A DNA stretch of 64,000 nucleotides, from positions 1 to 64,000 of the forward strand of contig NZ_JAODNK010000043.1 in NCBI RefSeq assembly GCF_025465275.1, read 5' to 3'. The notes under the pieces are model-generated. The model was not told where the DNA came from and searched no databases. It saw nothing but the letters and a program-made list of their open reading frames with translations. The first letter of the stretch is position 1, and every line of letters starts with the position of its first letter. The DNA is from Nocardia sp. (GTDB taxonomy: Bacteria > Actinomycetota > Actinomycetes > Mycobacteriales > Mycobacteriaceae). A program made the position numbers and the translations under genes. Shown here piece after piece: positions 37,696-47,100 of the stretch.

Positions 37696-39210
37696 ATGTC
37701 GACACTGAGCGATCTACTGGCTGAGCACACCGACCTACCGGGTGCCGCCGTCGATCATCTTCAACGTGTGGTGGGGGATTGGCAGTTACTTGCCGACCTC
37801 TCCTTCGCGGATTTGCTGCTCTGGGTGGGGACCGGCCCGATAGCCGAGGGCGCCGAAGTGGTGTGCGTCGCACAGGCCCGCCCCACCACCGCCCCCACCG
37901 TGCACCCGGAAGATCTGGTCGGTTCGCAGGCGACCAAGGAGATGCACCCGCAGATCTTCGAGGCCCTGCAAACGAATGACATCGTGCGGGTGGACACCGA
38001 TTCGGAGGTCTCCGGCGTCTATCACCCGCAGCCGGTGCACGCGATTCGCGAGGCGATTCCGGTGCGCGTCGGCGACGATGTGATCGCCATTCTCGGTCGT
38101 GATACCGATGTGCAGCGCCGAAAGATGCGCTCCAGCTTGGAGATCGCGTACATGGCGGCCTCCGACGACCTGTGCCAGATGGTCAATGACGGCACCTGGC
38201 CGACGCTGGAGGATCGCACCGGTTCGCACTCCAGCCCAAGGGCCGGTGACGGTTTCATCCGTCTCGACACCGACGGCATCGTGGTTTACGCCAGCCCGAA
38301 CGCGCTCTCGGCCTACCACCGCATGGGTCTGCAGAACGATCTGGTCGGTCAGGATCTGGCGCTCACCACCCGGTCGCTGATCACCGATCCGTTCGACGCG
38401 CAGGAGGTGGTCGGCGATATCCAGGCCGCCCTGGCCGGAAAGGCCGGGCGCCGAATGGAAGTCGAGGCGCGCGGGGCGACGGTACTGCTGCGCACCCTGG
38501 TACTGCGCCCGAACGGCAATCTCGGCGGAGCGGCGGTGCTGGTCCGCGATGTCACCGAGGTGAAGCGCCGCGACCGCGCGCTGCTGTCCAAGGACGCGAC
38601 CATTCGTGAGATCCACCACCGGGTGAAGAACAATCTGCAGACGGTCGCCGCGCTGCTGCGATTGCAGGCCCGCCGCACCGAGAACGAGGAGGCCAGACTG
38701 GCGCTCACCGAATCGGTCCGGCGTGTGACTTCCATTGCGTCGGTTCACGAAATGCTGTCCATGTCGGTCGACGAGGAGGTCGATCTCGACGAGGTGGTCG
38801 ACCGCCTGCTGCCGATAATGGCCGATGTGGCAACGGTGCACACCGCGCGCATCAAGGTCCGCCGGGCCGGCTCGCTGGGGGTCTTCTCCGCCGAACGTGC
38901 AACCCCCCTGGTCATGGTGCTCACCGAATTGGTGCAGAACGCCATCGAACACGCCTTCGATGCGGGCGAGAACGGTACGGTCACCATCCGTTCCGAGCGC
39001 TCCGCCCGCTGGCTGGACGTGATCATCAGCGATGACGGCCGCGGCCTGCCCGACGGTTTCAGTCTGGAAGCCTCGGACCGCCTGGGCCTGCAAATTGTCC
39101 GCACCCTGGTCACCGCCGAACTCGGCGGCTCCATCGGCCTGCACCCCGGCGCCGACATCGGCACCGACGCGGTCCTGCGCGTCCCCCTCGGCCGCCGTTC
39201 GGCCCGCTGA
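37696..39210 (+). CDS. pdtaS: Cytosolic sensor histidine kinase PdtaS
   Basis: 504 residues without membrane segments. An N-terminal GAF-like domain (about 1-150) is followed by a PAS domain (about 180-290), then a HisKA_2-type dimerisation block IREIHHRVKNNLQTVAALLRLQARR with the phospho-His, and an ATPase domain with LVQNAIEHAFDAGENG and DDGRGLPDGF. In mycobacteria PdtaS signals to the ANTAR antiterminator PdtaR, which is not in this window. ATG 37696 with GAGGAGCGAG upstream is a good start. Confidence 0.93.
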   Translation: MSTLSDLLAEHTDLPGAAVDHLQRVVGDWQLLADLSFADLLLWVGTGPIAEGAEVVCVAQARPTTAPTVHPEDLVGSQATKEMHPQIFEALQTNDIVRVDTDSEVSGVYHPQPVHAIREAIPVRVGDDVIAILGRDTDVQRRKMRSSLEIAYMAASDDLCQMVNDGTWPTLEDRTGSHSSPRAGDGFIRLDTDGIVVYASPNALSAYHRMGLQNDLVGQDLALTTRSLITDPFDAQEVVGDIQAALAGKAGRRMEVEARGATVLLRTLVLRPNGNLGGAAVLVRDVTEVKRRDRALLSKDATIREIHHRVKNNLQTVAALLRLQARRTENEEARLALTESVRRVTSIASVHEMLSMSVDEEVDLDEVVDRLLPIMADVATVHTARIKVRRAGSLGVFSAERATPLVMVLTELVQNAIEHAFDAGENGTVTIRSERSARWLDVIISDDGRGLPDGFSLEASDRLGLQIVRTLVTAELGGSIGLHPGADIGTDAVLRVPLGRRSAR

Positions 39211-39275
39211 AGATATGTCCTGAATAAAGCCCGAAACCTATTCACCGGGATTGTTCTTGTCCAAGAACGCAACAA

Positions 39276-39397
39276 CTGATCTCGTGAGATCCGGGTAACT
39301 CCCCGGGTACCCCCAAAATCGGGTATGTACCCAACCGCACTACGCGTGCATAACAGATAACGGATCTCAGCCGTGCGCTAAAGGTTCGGAGAGGCGG
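39276..39397 (+). repeat. Dispersed repeat family A, copy 5
   Basis: 122-bp copy between convergent pdtaS and whiB1. Opens CTGATCTCGTGAGATCCGGG, then TAACTCCCC, and ends CTAAAGGTTCGGAGAGGCGG. The centre shares GGGTACCCCCAAAATCGGG with copy 4. Confidence 0.84.
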
Positions 39398-39409
39398 TAC
39401 AGACACGAA

Positions 39410-39474
39410 AGCCCGGCACCATGTGGTGCCGGGCTGAATTGCGCTATGGCCGTAAGGCTGATCGGCCGTAGCGC
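39410..39474. terminator. Two consecutive hairpins after whiB1
   Basis: AGCCCGGCACCA / TGGTGCCGGGCT (39410-39435) and GCGCTATGGCCG / CGGCCGTAGCGC (39441-39474, one G-T wobble) lie back to back past the whiB1 stop. Confidence 0.8.
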
Positions 39475-39489
39475 CAGTCGTCTAGCTGA

Positions 39490-39744
39490 TTAGACGACGG
39501 TGCGGGTACGCGTTCGAGCGTTGCGACGCTTCAGTGCACGACGTTCGTCTTCGCTCATCCCACCCCACACGCCAGCGTCCTGCCCGGACTTCAGGGCCCA
39601 GGACAGGCAATCGGCGGTGACGGGGCAGCGAGCGCAGACCAGCTTGGCATCAGCAATCTGCGCGAGCGCAGGACCACTGTTACCCACCGGGAAAAACAGC
39701 TCAGGGTCCTCGTCGCGACAGATGGCATTGTGGCGCCAGTCCAT
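39490..39744 (-). CDS. whiB1: WhiB1 iron-sulfur transcription factor
   Basis: 84 residues, the same length as mycobacterial WhiB1 and nearly colinear with it. The four cluster ligands are C9, C37, C40 and C46 (CRDEDP...CARCPVTADC), and GVWGGMSEDERRALKRRNART is the DNA/sigma-binding end. The [4Fe-4S] cluster reacts with nitric oxide in M. tuberculosis, where the gene is essential. AAGGAGCAGAGG precedes the ATG. A CRP-type site lies 96-111 bases upstream, as cAMP-CRP control is known for mycobacterial whiB1. Confidence 0.97.
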   Translation of the reverse strand: MDWRHNAICRDEDPELFFPVGNSGPALAQIADAKLVCARCPVTADCLSWALKSGQDAGVWGGMSEDERRALKRRNARTRTRTVV

Positions 39745-39839
39745 TCCTCTGCTCCTTTGCTAGGGCATGCCGCATGGCTCTGCCCCTCGGGTTTGTGGTC
39801 CGTTCACTTGTGCGTCTCGAATGTTTCCGCACGGTTGCT

Positions 39840-39855
39840 TGTGAATGCTTTCACG
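39840..39855. promoter_or_regulatory. CRP-type site upstream of whiB1
   Basis: TGTGA-ATGCTT-TCACG matches the CRP/GlxR consensus TGTGA-N6-TCACA at 9 of 10 positions. It lies 96 bases upstream of the whiB1 start codon in a 260-bp gap with no other gene. Confidence 0.7.
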
Positions 39856-40003
39856 AACACCGTAGATGTCAATAGATACCTAGTGCACCGTGGGGAAGCT
39901 CACGCTGTAAGGCCCCTGCAAGGCGGGCCTGCCGAACCATTTGTACTCGGTCGTGCGGGTTTTCGCAGCGCAACCGCAAGGTTTCTCAGGTGTGTCGAGC
40001 CGT

Positions 40004-40942
40004 CTAGGGCTTCGGCGCGACCACATCGAGGATATCCGTTGCGGCTGTGAAATTCACCATGTTGCGCCGACCAATGAAGTCGCCATCGATTTGCAGCCCG
40101 AGGGGCTCGGTGGCCACGACACGCACCGCGGGCACGTCGTCTTCGCGAAACAATTTGTGGCCCTTGGGGTTTCCATCGACTGCCAGCAACTGGCGGGCAA
40201 TCAGAAGGGTGGGCACGATCCCCATGGTGCGCATGGCAAACACTCCGAGACCGGATTCGAAGGTCGTCGCCGGGTTGGTGCGAACGGGCGTGTTGTCGAG
40301 GTAGGTCCACGGACTGGTGTTGGTCACGAATGCGTAGTGGACATCCGTGACCGGTTCGTGACCCGGAATCTCCAAGCGCACTTGGGGAAGACTGCGCGCG
40401 GCCTTGAAGAACTGCCTGACCGTGGTGCGCAGATAACGTGCGGGTGTAGCAGCTTTCCCGTTGGCGCGCTTGGCATCGATGGCCTCGCACACATCGGCGT
40501 CCAGGCCCACGCCGGCGCTGAAGGTGAACCAGCGGTCGTCGGCGAGACCGAGGCCGATGCGCCGATCCGTCTCTGCCGCCAGCAGATCGATCAGCTGATT
40601 GGTGGCGGTCACCGGATCCTGTTCGATGCCGAGCGAGCGCGCGAACACATTCGCCGAACCACCCGGAATGATGCCCAGCCGCGGCAGCCATTCGCGCTGC
40701 GGCGCGTCCGGCAGCGGCAGGAAGCCGTTGATGGTCTCGTTCACCGTGCCGTCGCCGCCGTGCACCACGATCAGGTCCATCCGATTATCGGCGGCCCACT
40801 CTGCGAGTTCCGCCGCGTGCCCGCGCCGTTCGGTGTGCACAACGGTCAGCTCGGTGCGACTTTCCAGTGCGTGAGCGAGCAGATCGCGAGTCGCCGGAGT
40901 GGTCGAGGTGGCATTGGGATTCACGATCAGCAGCGTTCGCAC
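40004..40942 (-). CDS. Diacylglycerol/lipid kinase family protein
   Basis: 312 residues of the DAGK catalytic fold. LIVNPNAT, VVHGGDGTVNETING and LGIIPGGSANVFARSLGI are the ATP-binding blocks. Family members phosphorylate diacylglycerol, sphingoid bases or related lipids; the mycobacterial homologue is Rv3218. Substrate unknown. GTG 40942 is preceded by CAAGAT (40949-40955 region) 7 bases upstream, a possible leaderless promoter that abuts a fragment of repeat family B. Confidence 0.86.
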   Translation of the reverse strand: MRTLLIVNPNATSTTPATRDLLAHALESRTELTVVHTERRGHAAELAEWAADNRMDLIVVHGGDGTVNETINGFLPLPDAPQREWLPRLGIIPGGSANVFARSLGIEQDPVTATNQLIDLLAAETDRRIGLGLADDRWFTFSAGVGLDADVCEAIDAKRANGKAATPARYLRTTVRQFFKAARSLPQVRLEIPGHEPVTDVHYAFVTNTSPWTYLDNTPVRTNPATTFESGLGVFAMRTMGIVPTLLIARQLLAVDGNPKGHKLFREDDVPAVRVVATEPLGLQIDGDFIGRRNMVNFTAATDILDVVAPKP

Positions 40943-40984
40943 GGTGTCTATCTTGCCTCCGCTTCGCTGCTGTGTTTATTTGCC

Positions 40985-41072
40985 CTCCGCTTCGCTCCGG
41001 GCGGGTTCGTGGCCCTGGAGTCTCGTTCTTCCCTGCTTCCGCTCAGTCCAGAACGAGACGGGCCACGAACCT
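40985..41072. repeat. Dispersed hairpin repeat family B, copy B3
   Basis: Shorter copy with a 20-base loop: GGTTCGTGGCCC (41005-41016), GTCTCGTTCT (41021-41030), AGAACGAGAC (41051-41060), GGGCCACGAACC (41061-41072). A truncated extra head (TGCCTCCGCTTCGCTGCTG) lies at about 40955-40973. It occupies the divergent promoter region of the two flanking genes. Confidence 0.82.
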
Positions 41073-41148
41073 TCGGGTGCTGTTTCTCGAAATTCATGGG
41101 GGGAGTGCGGGTGGGCTCGAGAACGACACACGGTCGTAGGCTTGGCGT

Positions 41149-41586
41149 GTGGCTGAGCAGAACTCCGGCGAGAAGAACGCGCCGTTTGAAATCGAGGTGG
41201 CGCCGACGACGGTGCGAGCGGCGGGTGCGCTGGTGGCGGTGCAGGGCGCGGCCGCCGTGGTGGCGGGGATCGTTTTCGTGGTGATGGGTGTCGACGGGGC
41301 CGCGCACAATGCGAAGAACAGCTATCTCACCGCGGGTTACGCGGTGATCGTCGGCGGCGCGGTGCTCGCGGCGGGGCTGGGGCTGTGGCGCGGCCGTCGC
41401 TGGGGCCGGGCCATCGCGGTGATCACACAGCTGCTGCTGCTCGGCGTCGCCTGGTTCATGGTCACCTCGGACCGCCTCGATCTCGCGGTTCCGTTCGGCG
41501 CGGTCGCCATTGCCGGCCTGGTGCTGCTGTTCGCGCCCGCGTCCAATCGGTGGATGGCCGCGGGGTACGACCTTCCCCCGGAGTAG
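41149..41586 (+). CDS. Small integral membrane protein (Rv3217c-like)
   Basis: 145 residues with four hydrophobic helices at about 28-47, 62-82, 88-104 and 111-127, and short polar ends (MAEQNSGEKNAPFEIEVAP; NRWMAAGYDLPPE). No transport or catalytic motif is seen. GTG 41149 is the start: TAGGCT (41137-41142) lies 6 bases upstream and no Shine-Dalgarno exists, so the mRNA is probably leaderless. Function unknown. Confidence 0.82.
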   Translation: MAEQNSGEKNAPFEIEVAPTTVRAAGALVAVQGAAAVVAGIVFVVMGVDGAAHNAKNSYLTAGYAVIVGGAVLAAGLGLWRGRRWGRAIAVITQLLLLGVAWFMVTSDRLDLAVPFGAVAIAGLVLLFAPASNRWMAAGYDLPPE

Positions 41587-41675
41587 GACGAGCGTCCGGG
41601 GGCGGTGCGTAAAGCGTGCTGAACGCTCCATAGCGGGCTTGCGGCGGCCCGATCCTGGCCGAGTTCCGGATCGGC

Positions 41676-42161
41676 TCAGTCGTCGGCGTGCGCGGCCAGG
41701 CGGCTCAGTGCGTGGCCTGCGAGGCGGAACCCGGTCCACTCGTCCTGGGCCACCGCGCCGAGGGCCTTGTAGAAGTCGATGGACGGCGTATTCCAGTCCA
41801 GCACGGACCAGTCGACCCGGCTGTAGCCCTGCTCGACGGCCTCGCGCGCCAGGGCGGCGAGCAGATCGCGGCCGAGCCCGAGCCCCCGTGTCTCCGGCTT
41901 GACGAACAGGTCCTCCAGATAGATGCCGTGCACGCCGGTCCAGGTGCTGTAGTTCAGGAACCAGATGGCGCAGCCGGCCACGCCCATCTCGCCCGGGCCC
42001 TCGGCGACGTGCGCGAAGACGGCCGGGTTCGGGCCGAACAGCGCGGTCTCGAGCTGCTGCGCGGTGAGCGTGCACTCCTCGCGCAGCTTCTCGTAGTCGG
42101 CGAGGTCGTAGACGAGCTCCACCAGCGCGGGGATATCGGCGGGGGTGGCGCGGCGGATCAT
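41676..42161 (-). CDS. GNAT-family N-acetyltransferase
   Basis: 161 residues. MIRRATPADIPALVELVYDLADYEKL opens the fold, LEDLFVKPETRGLGLGRDLLAALAREA is the acetyl-CoA-binding motif A, and VLDWNTPSIDFYKALGA is motif B, resembling diamine/thialysine acetyltransferases. The ATG at 42161 overlaps the stop of the upstream phosphatase gene (ATGA), which fixes the start; the open frame beyond to 42512 is the shadow of that gene. Substrate unknown, probably a small amine. Confidence 0.88.
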   Translation of the reverse strand: MIRRATPADIPALVELVYDLADYEKLREECTLTAQQLETALFGPNPAVFAHVAEGPGEMGVAGCAIWFLNYSTWTGVHGIYLEDLFVKPETRGLGLGRDLLAALAREAVEQGYSRVDWSVLDWNTPSIDFYKALGAVAQDEWTGFRLAGHALSRLAAHADD

Positions 42162-42766
42162 CGCTGGGGCCCTTCCAACTGTGCGGTCAGGTTGTGCGCG
42201 AGCACTGTTCGCGCGTGGTAGTCGTAGCCGAGCACGGTGATCGCGGCCGTCGACAGGAAGAACCTGCGGCCCTCGATGACATCGAATTCCGCCCAGCGGG
42301 CGATCAGCACCCGCGAGAAATGCCCGTGCCCGACCAGCACCACATCGCGATTCGCGAGTTCCGGTAGTACCGAGGCCAGGACCCGATCCGCGCGCGTGCG
42401 CACCTGCCCGGCGTCTTCGCCTTCGGGGGTGACGCCGGTCCAGATGGTCCAGTCGGGCGCCATGCGCTGGATCTCCAGCGTGGTCAGGCCCTCGTATTCG
42501 CCGTAGTCCCATTCGGCCAGATCATTGTCGATGTGCACTCCGGTCAAACCGGCCAATTCCGCGGTGCGGGTGGCGCGTTGCCGAGGGCTGCTGAACACCA
42601 GCGGATCGTGCAGGTTCAGCCCGGCCAGCAATTTCCCGGCAGCGAGGGCCTGTTCCTCCCCGGCGGGCGTCAGCGGAATATCGGTGCGCCCCGTGTGCTG
42701 GCGCGAAGCCGACCACTCCGTTTCGCCATGTCGTAGCAATATCAGCCGAAAATCGTGTGCGGACAC
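42158..42766 (-). CDS. Histidine phosphatase family protein
   Basis: 202 residues. The phospho-His motif LLRHGETEWS and the second catalytic region VVLVGHGHFSRVL identify the acid-phosphatase branch of the phosphoglycerate mutase superfamily. The M. tuberculosis homologue Rv3214 is a phosphatase rather than a mutase. GTG 42766 has CATGAT 6 bases upstream (possible leaderless start). Overlaps the acetyltransferase gene by 4 bases, so the two are co-translated. Confidence 0.9.
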   Translation of the reverse strand: MSAHDFRLILLRHGETEWSASRQHTGRTDIPLTPAGEEQALAAGKLLAGLNLHDPLVFSSPRQRATRTAELAGLTGVHIDNDLAEWDYGEYEGLTTLEIQRMAPDWTIWTGVTPEGEDAGQVRTRADRVLASVLPELANRDVVLVGHGHFSRVLIARWAEFDVIEGRRFFLSTAAITVLGYDYHARTVLAHNLTAQLEGPQR

Positions 42767-42862
42767 GAGTCGATCATGCCTGACAATCCTCGCGACTCCG
42801 GCATCGGCGCACGGAAAGGGCTCGCGGCGCAGTCGGCGCCCAGGACGTACGGCGGTACGCGG

Positions 42863-44086
42863 CTAACCGGCGCCGAGCGCGTAGAGCGCGGTACCGCGCT
42901 GTTCGAGAATGGTCGGACCTACAGCGGCCAGGGAAATGGGTTCGTTGTGATAATCGCTGCGCTGCACCGAGATCCGGTTGGTCTGCGCACCCGTGCCGGG
43001 ATCCAATGCGACCAGGCCGTCCGGAACCGGAACCAGCAGCTGGCCGGAAAGGAGTGTGGGAGTGCCGAGTACGTGCTGCACGCCCCACAGCGGATCGAAT
43101 GTGGTGGCATTCAGTGCGATCAGATTCTCGCCGGTATAGATGAAGTAGGCGGAACTCAGGTGACTGACCAATGCCTGGTTCGAGAGCGGCGCGGAAAGCT
43201 GGTGGGTGGCAATGGAATTACCCGACATATCGTAGATCGCCAATTGCGGTGCGGTGGTGCCGCTTCCGGGCAGGTAGAGCGCGATTCGGCTGTCGGACAC
43301 CGCAAGTACGCGCGCACCGTCCACCGCGCCGCCGGGCTCGGTCAGCACGTGCGTGTTGTATTCCTCGGGGACGGTGGAGTCCTTGGGCGCGGGATTGAGA
43401 ACGGTGAGCCGGTCGGCACCGTCATTGGGACAGCGCTCCAGGACCGCGAGCCGGCTCGGCGCCGAGGACGCCGAGACCAGCGTGCAGCCGGAGCGCGGCT
43501 GGGTGCGCGGATTGACCGGGGCGTCGACCTTGCCGTATTCGAGGGTGCGCACCAGATCCGAACGCCACATCTCGAGCCGGTCGCTGCCCTGCGCCAGGGT
43601 GTAGGTGCCGTCCACGGACAGTTCGATCGACTCGTCCATATAGCTGGACCGCGCGGTGATCCGGGTGCCGGTCTCCGCATTGAGCATGGTGGTCTGGCTG
43701 CAGCCGCGCTGGTCCCGATAGGTGGCGATGACCGTGCCGAACTGGGATTCCATTGCGCACAGCGGCATATCGCGGTGGTACTTCCACACCTGCTGCCCGG
43801 TCTGCGGATCGCGACCGGTCACATCGCCGTCGTCGGCGGTGACCGCGACCCCGCCCACGGCGATCGCGCGGGCGGTCGCCGCATCCGGCGCATGCCACAG
43901 CTCGCGCATTCCCTTGGGGAGCTGCTCGGGAGTGGATGGTGCGGTGAGGGTCTGACTCGTGGTCGCCGATGCGGTGCCACGCACATCACTGCGCCAGCAG
44001 ACCAGCGCTGTCGCGATCGCCACCAGGGCGACGATCGCGACAGCGGTCAGAATATCGGCGCGCGTTCGCCGCTCTGGTGCGAGCAC
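42863..44086 (-). CDS. Membrane-anchored PQQ-like beta-propeller protein (Rv3212-like)
   Basis: 407 residues. One N-terminal membrane helix (ILTAVAIVALVAIATALVCW) precedes an extracytoplasmic domain made of PQQ-like blade repeats: VTGRDPQTGQQVWKYHRD, TMLNAETGTRITARS, LIALNATTFDPLWGVQH, LVALDPGTGAQTNRIS. No enzyme motif; such propellers usually bind partners. GTG 44086 has TAGTCT (44094-44099) 7 bases upstream and no ribosome site. In mycobacteria the homologue lies beside rhlE as it does here. Confidence 0.85.
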   Translation of the reverse strand: MLAPERRTRADILTAVAIVALVAIATALVCWRSDVRGTASATTSQTLTAPSTPEQLPKGMRELWHAPDAATARAIAVGGVAVTADDGDVTGRDPQTGQQVWKYHRDMPLCAMESQFGTVIATYRDQRGCSQTTMLNAETGTRITARSSYMDESIELSVDGTYTLAQGSDRLEMWRSDLVRTLEYGKVDAPVNPRTQPRSGCTLVSASSAPSRLAVLERCPNDGADRLTVLNPAPKDSTVPEEYNTHVLTEPGGAVDGARVLAVSDSRIALYLPGSGTTAPQLAIYDMSGNSIATHQLSAPLSNQALVSHLSSAYFIYTGENLIALNATTFDPLWGVQHVLGTPTLLSGQLLVPVPDGLVALDPGTGAQTNRISVQRSDYHNEPISLAAVGPTILEQRGTALYALGAG

Positions 44087-44113
44087 GACAGCGAGACTAG
44101 CCGATCCGTGCCG

Positions 44114-47100
44114 CTACGCCGAGGCGGCGACAGCGGTGTCGGTTGCGGCCCCGGAGGATTCGCCGTTCACCTCGGCCTTGCGCCGTCGCGGCCGCTTGGC
44201 AGCGGTCTCGCCGGAGCCGTTGCCGGCAGCGGCCGAGTCGGCCACCGCATGCACGGGCTCGACATCCGCCGTAGCGACCTTGCGCGCGGCCCGCTTCCGC
44301 GCCGGAGCCTTGACGGCCTCCGCCTCGACGGCAACCTCAGCCGCGACCTTGGTGGCGCGCTTGGCCCGCTTTACCGGCTCGGCAGCCTCCACCACGGCAG
44401 GGCTCGCCGCAGCTTCCGTGGCGGGCTTGGTCGCCCGCTTGCGAACAGCCTTGACCGGTTCGGCAACAACAGCCTCGGCCGGAGCCTCGGCAGCCTTACC
44501 GGCCTTCTTCCGTGCGGGAGCCTTGACCGGTTCGGCCACGACAACCTCGGCCGGAGCTTCGGCGGCGGCCTTCTTGCGCGCCGGAGCCTTGACCGGTTCG
44601 GCCACAACAGCTTCGGCGGTCTTGGCGGCCTTCTTGCGCCCGGCAGCCTTCACCGGTTCGGCAGCAACCTCGGCAGCACTCTCGATCGCGGCCTTGCCCG
44701 ACTTCTTGGCTCCGGCAGCCTTGGCAGGCACGGTGGCGACAGCTTCGGCCGTGCTGCTGTCCTCGGCTGCCGCCTTGCCAGCCTTTTTACGTCCGGCAGT
44801 CTTCACCGGTTCGGCCGCAACAACTTCGACCGCGGCCTTGGCGGCCTTCTTGCGTGCCGGGGCCTTCGCGGTCTCGGCCGCAACGGTCTCGGCCGCAACG
44901 GTCTCGGCCGCAGCGGTCTCGGAAACGTCGGCCGCAGCGGCGGACTTGGTACGTCCCGCCCGCTTCGCAGGTTCGGCCGCAACAGGATTCGAGTCAGCGG
45001 CAGACTTGGCGCTCTGGCGAGTGCGCTTGGGAGCCGCACTCTCCACGATCGCGGCAGCCGCGAGCTCGCCGGAACCATTTGCCGCAGCAGCAGATTCAGT
45101 GGCAGGCGTCGATGCGGACCGACGGCGACCCTTGGCGGGGGCGGGTTCGCCACCGGCGACCACGGCAGTGGATTCCACGGAACTGCCTGCGGCAGTCGCG
45201 GATCCGCTCACCGCATCGCTGGGTGCCTGGGCCGGACGGCTGGCGCGCCGTCGGCCTGTGCTCTTGACCGGCTCGCTCGCGGTTGCTTCCACCGTGTCGG
45301 CCGCAATGGTGGAATCGCTTGCGGCAGCTGCGGTATCGGTGGCGACGTCGCCCGGAGCCAAAGCCGGGCGGCTGGCCCGGCGGCGACCGGCGCGTTGCAC
45401 CGGTGCCGCTACATCAGCTGTCACGACGCCCGCATCGGCTGTCGTGACCCCCGCGGCGGGGGCTGTGACGACGGGTGCCTCGGCGGCGGTGGCAGCCGCG
45501 GTCGCTTCGACGGCGGCCGTGTCGACCGCGGTCTTGGCGGTGCGGCGGGTGCGCTTCGCCGGTGCTGTCGCCTCGGCCGAATCGACCGCGGTAGCAGTCG
45601 AATTCACCACGACGTCGGCAGCGTGCGAATCACCGGTGGACGTGCCGAGCGCATCGGCCGAGCCGTTTCCGGTCCCGGTCGAACCCTTGGCGCGCCGGGT
45701 GCGAGTGCGCTTCGCGGGCTCCGCCGCGGCTTCGGCCGAACCGTTGGTGGCGGCAGTCGAATTCACCGGGGCGGCAACGGAAGCGGCGGTGCCGTCCGAG
45801 ACTGCGACGGTTGCGGCATCGGCGGTGGCGTCGGCCGCGCCGTTGGTGTCCGCGGTGCTGCGCACGGTCTCGTCCGAGCCGCTGCGGCGCGTGCGAGTGC
45901 GGGCGGAGCGCTTGGCCGGCTCGGTGGAGTCGGCCGTCACAGCTGCCGGGCTCTCCGTGGCATGGCTGAAAGCGATTGCGGTGCCGGCGGTTTCGGCGAC
46001 AGCAGGGACCTCGGCGGTGTGGTCGGAAACCACGCTGCCGGACTCCGTGCCGCTATTGTCCGAAACCTCGGTGGTGCTGCCCGAGCCATTGGTATCGGCC
46101 TGCCCACGCCCACGTCCACGACGGTTGCGCTTGCGGCTGCGGCCTTCGCTCCGCACCCCGTCAGTGTCCGAAGGCGGAGCGGCTTCGGTGACTGCCCGGG
46201 CGGTATCGGCCTGGGCCGCACCATCACCGGTGACGGCGCCACTACCGGCGCCGTTCACGGCGGCAGTGTCCGCGCCGCCGCGTCCGCGACGGCGGCGACG
46301 ACGACCCGGCCGCTCCGAGGAACCCTCGGCATTGGCCGAATTGCCTTCGGGCGCAGTCGAATCGGTCTCGACGGTATTGACCTCGAAGCCCGCCTCGCCG
46401 GTGTGAGCGCCACGGGTGCGCTTGCGATTGCGGTTGCGCGGGGCGCGGGGTTCGCGCTCCACGACCACGGCCTCTTCTTCACGGACGACCGGGCGCTTGC
46501 GCACGATGCCGGTGGTGCCCGCAGGAATACCGAGTTCCTCGAACAGGTGCTTGGAGCTGGAGTACGTCTCCACCGGCTCGGGTATGCCGAGCTTGAGCGC
46601 CTGATCGATAGAGGCCCAGCGCCGCAGCTCGTCCCAATCGACGAAGGTGACGGCGACACCGCTGCGCCCCGCGCGGCCGGTACGGCCGATCCGGTGCACG
46701 TAGGTCTTCTCGTCCTCGGGGCACTGGTAGTTGATCACGTGGGTGACGTCGTCGATATCGATACCGCGTGCGGCGACATCGGTGGCGACGAGCACGTCGA
46801 TCTTGCCCTCGCGGAACTTCTTCAGCGCCTTCTCGCGCTGCACCTGCCCGAGGTCGCCGTGTACGGCGCCGACGGAGAATCCGCGCTCGGCCAGATCGTC
46901 GGCCACCTTCTGCGCGGTGCGCTTGGTGCGGGCGAAAATCATGGTGGCACCGCGGGTTTCGGCCTGCAGGATGCGGGCGACGAGTTCGCTCTTGTCGAGC
47001 GCGTGCGCCCGGTAGGCGAACTGCGTGATGCGGTCGGTGATCGTGGAGTCGTGCGGCTCCTCGGCCCGGATGTGGGTCGGCCGGTTGAGGAACGTGCGCG

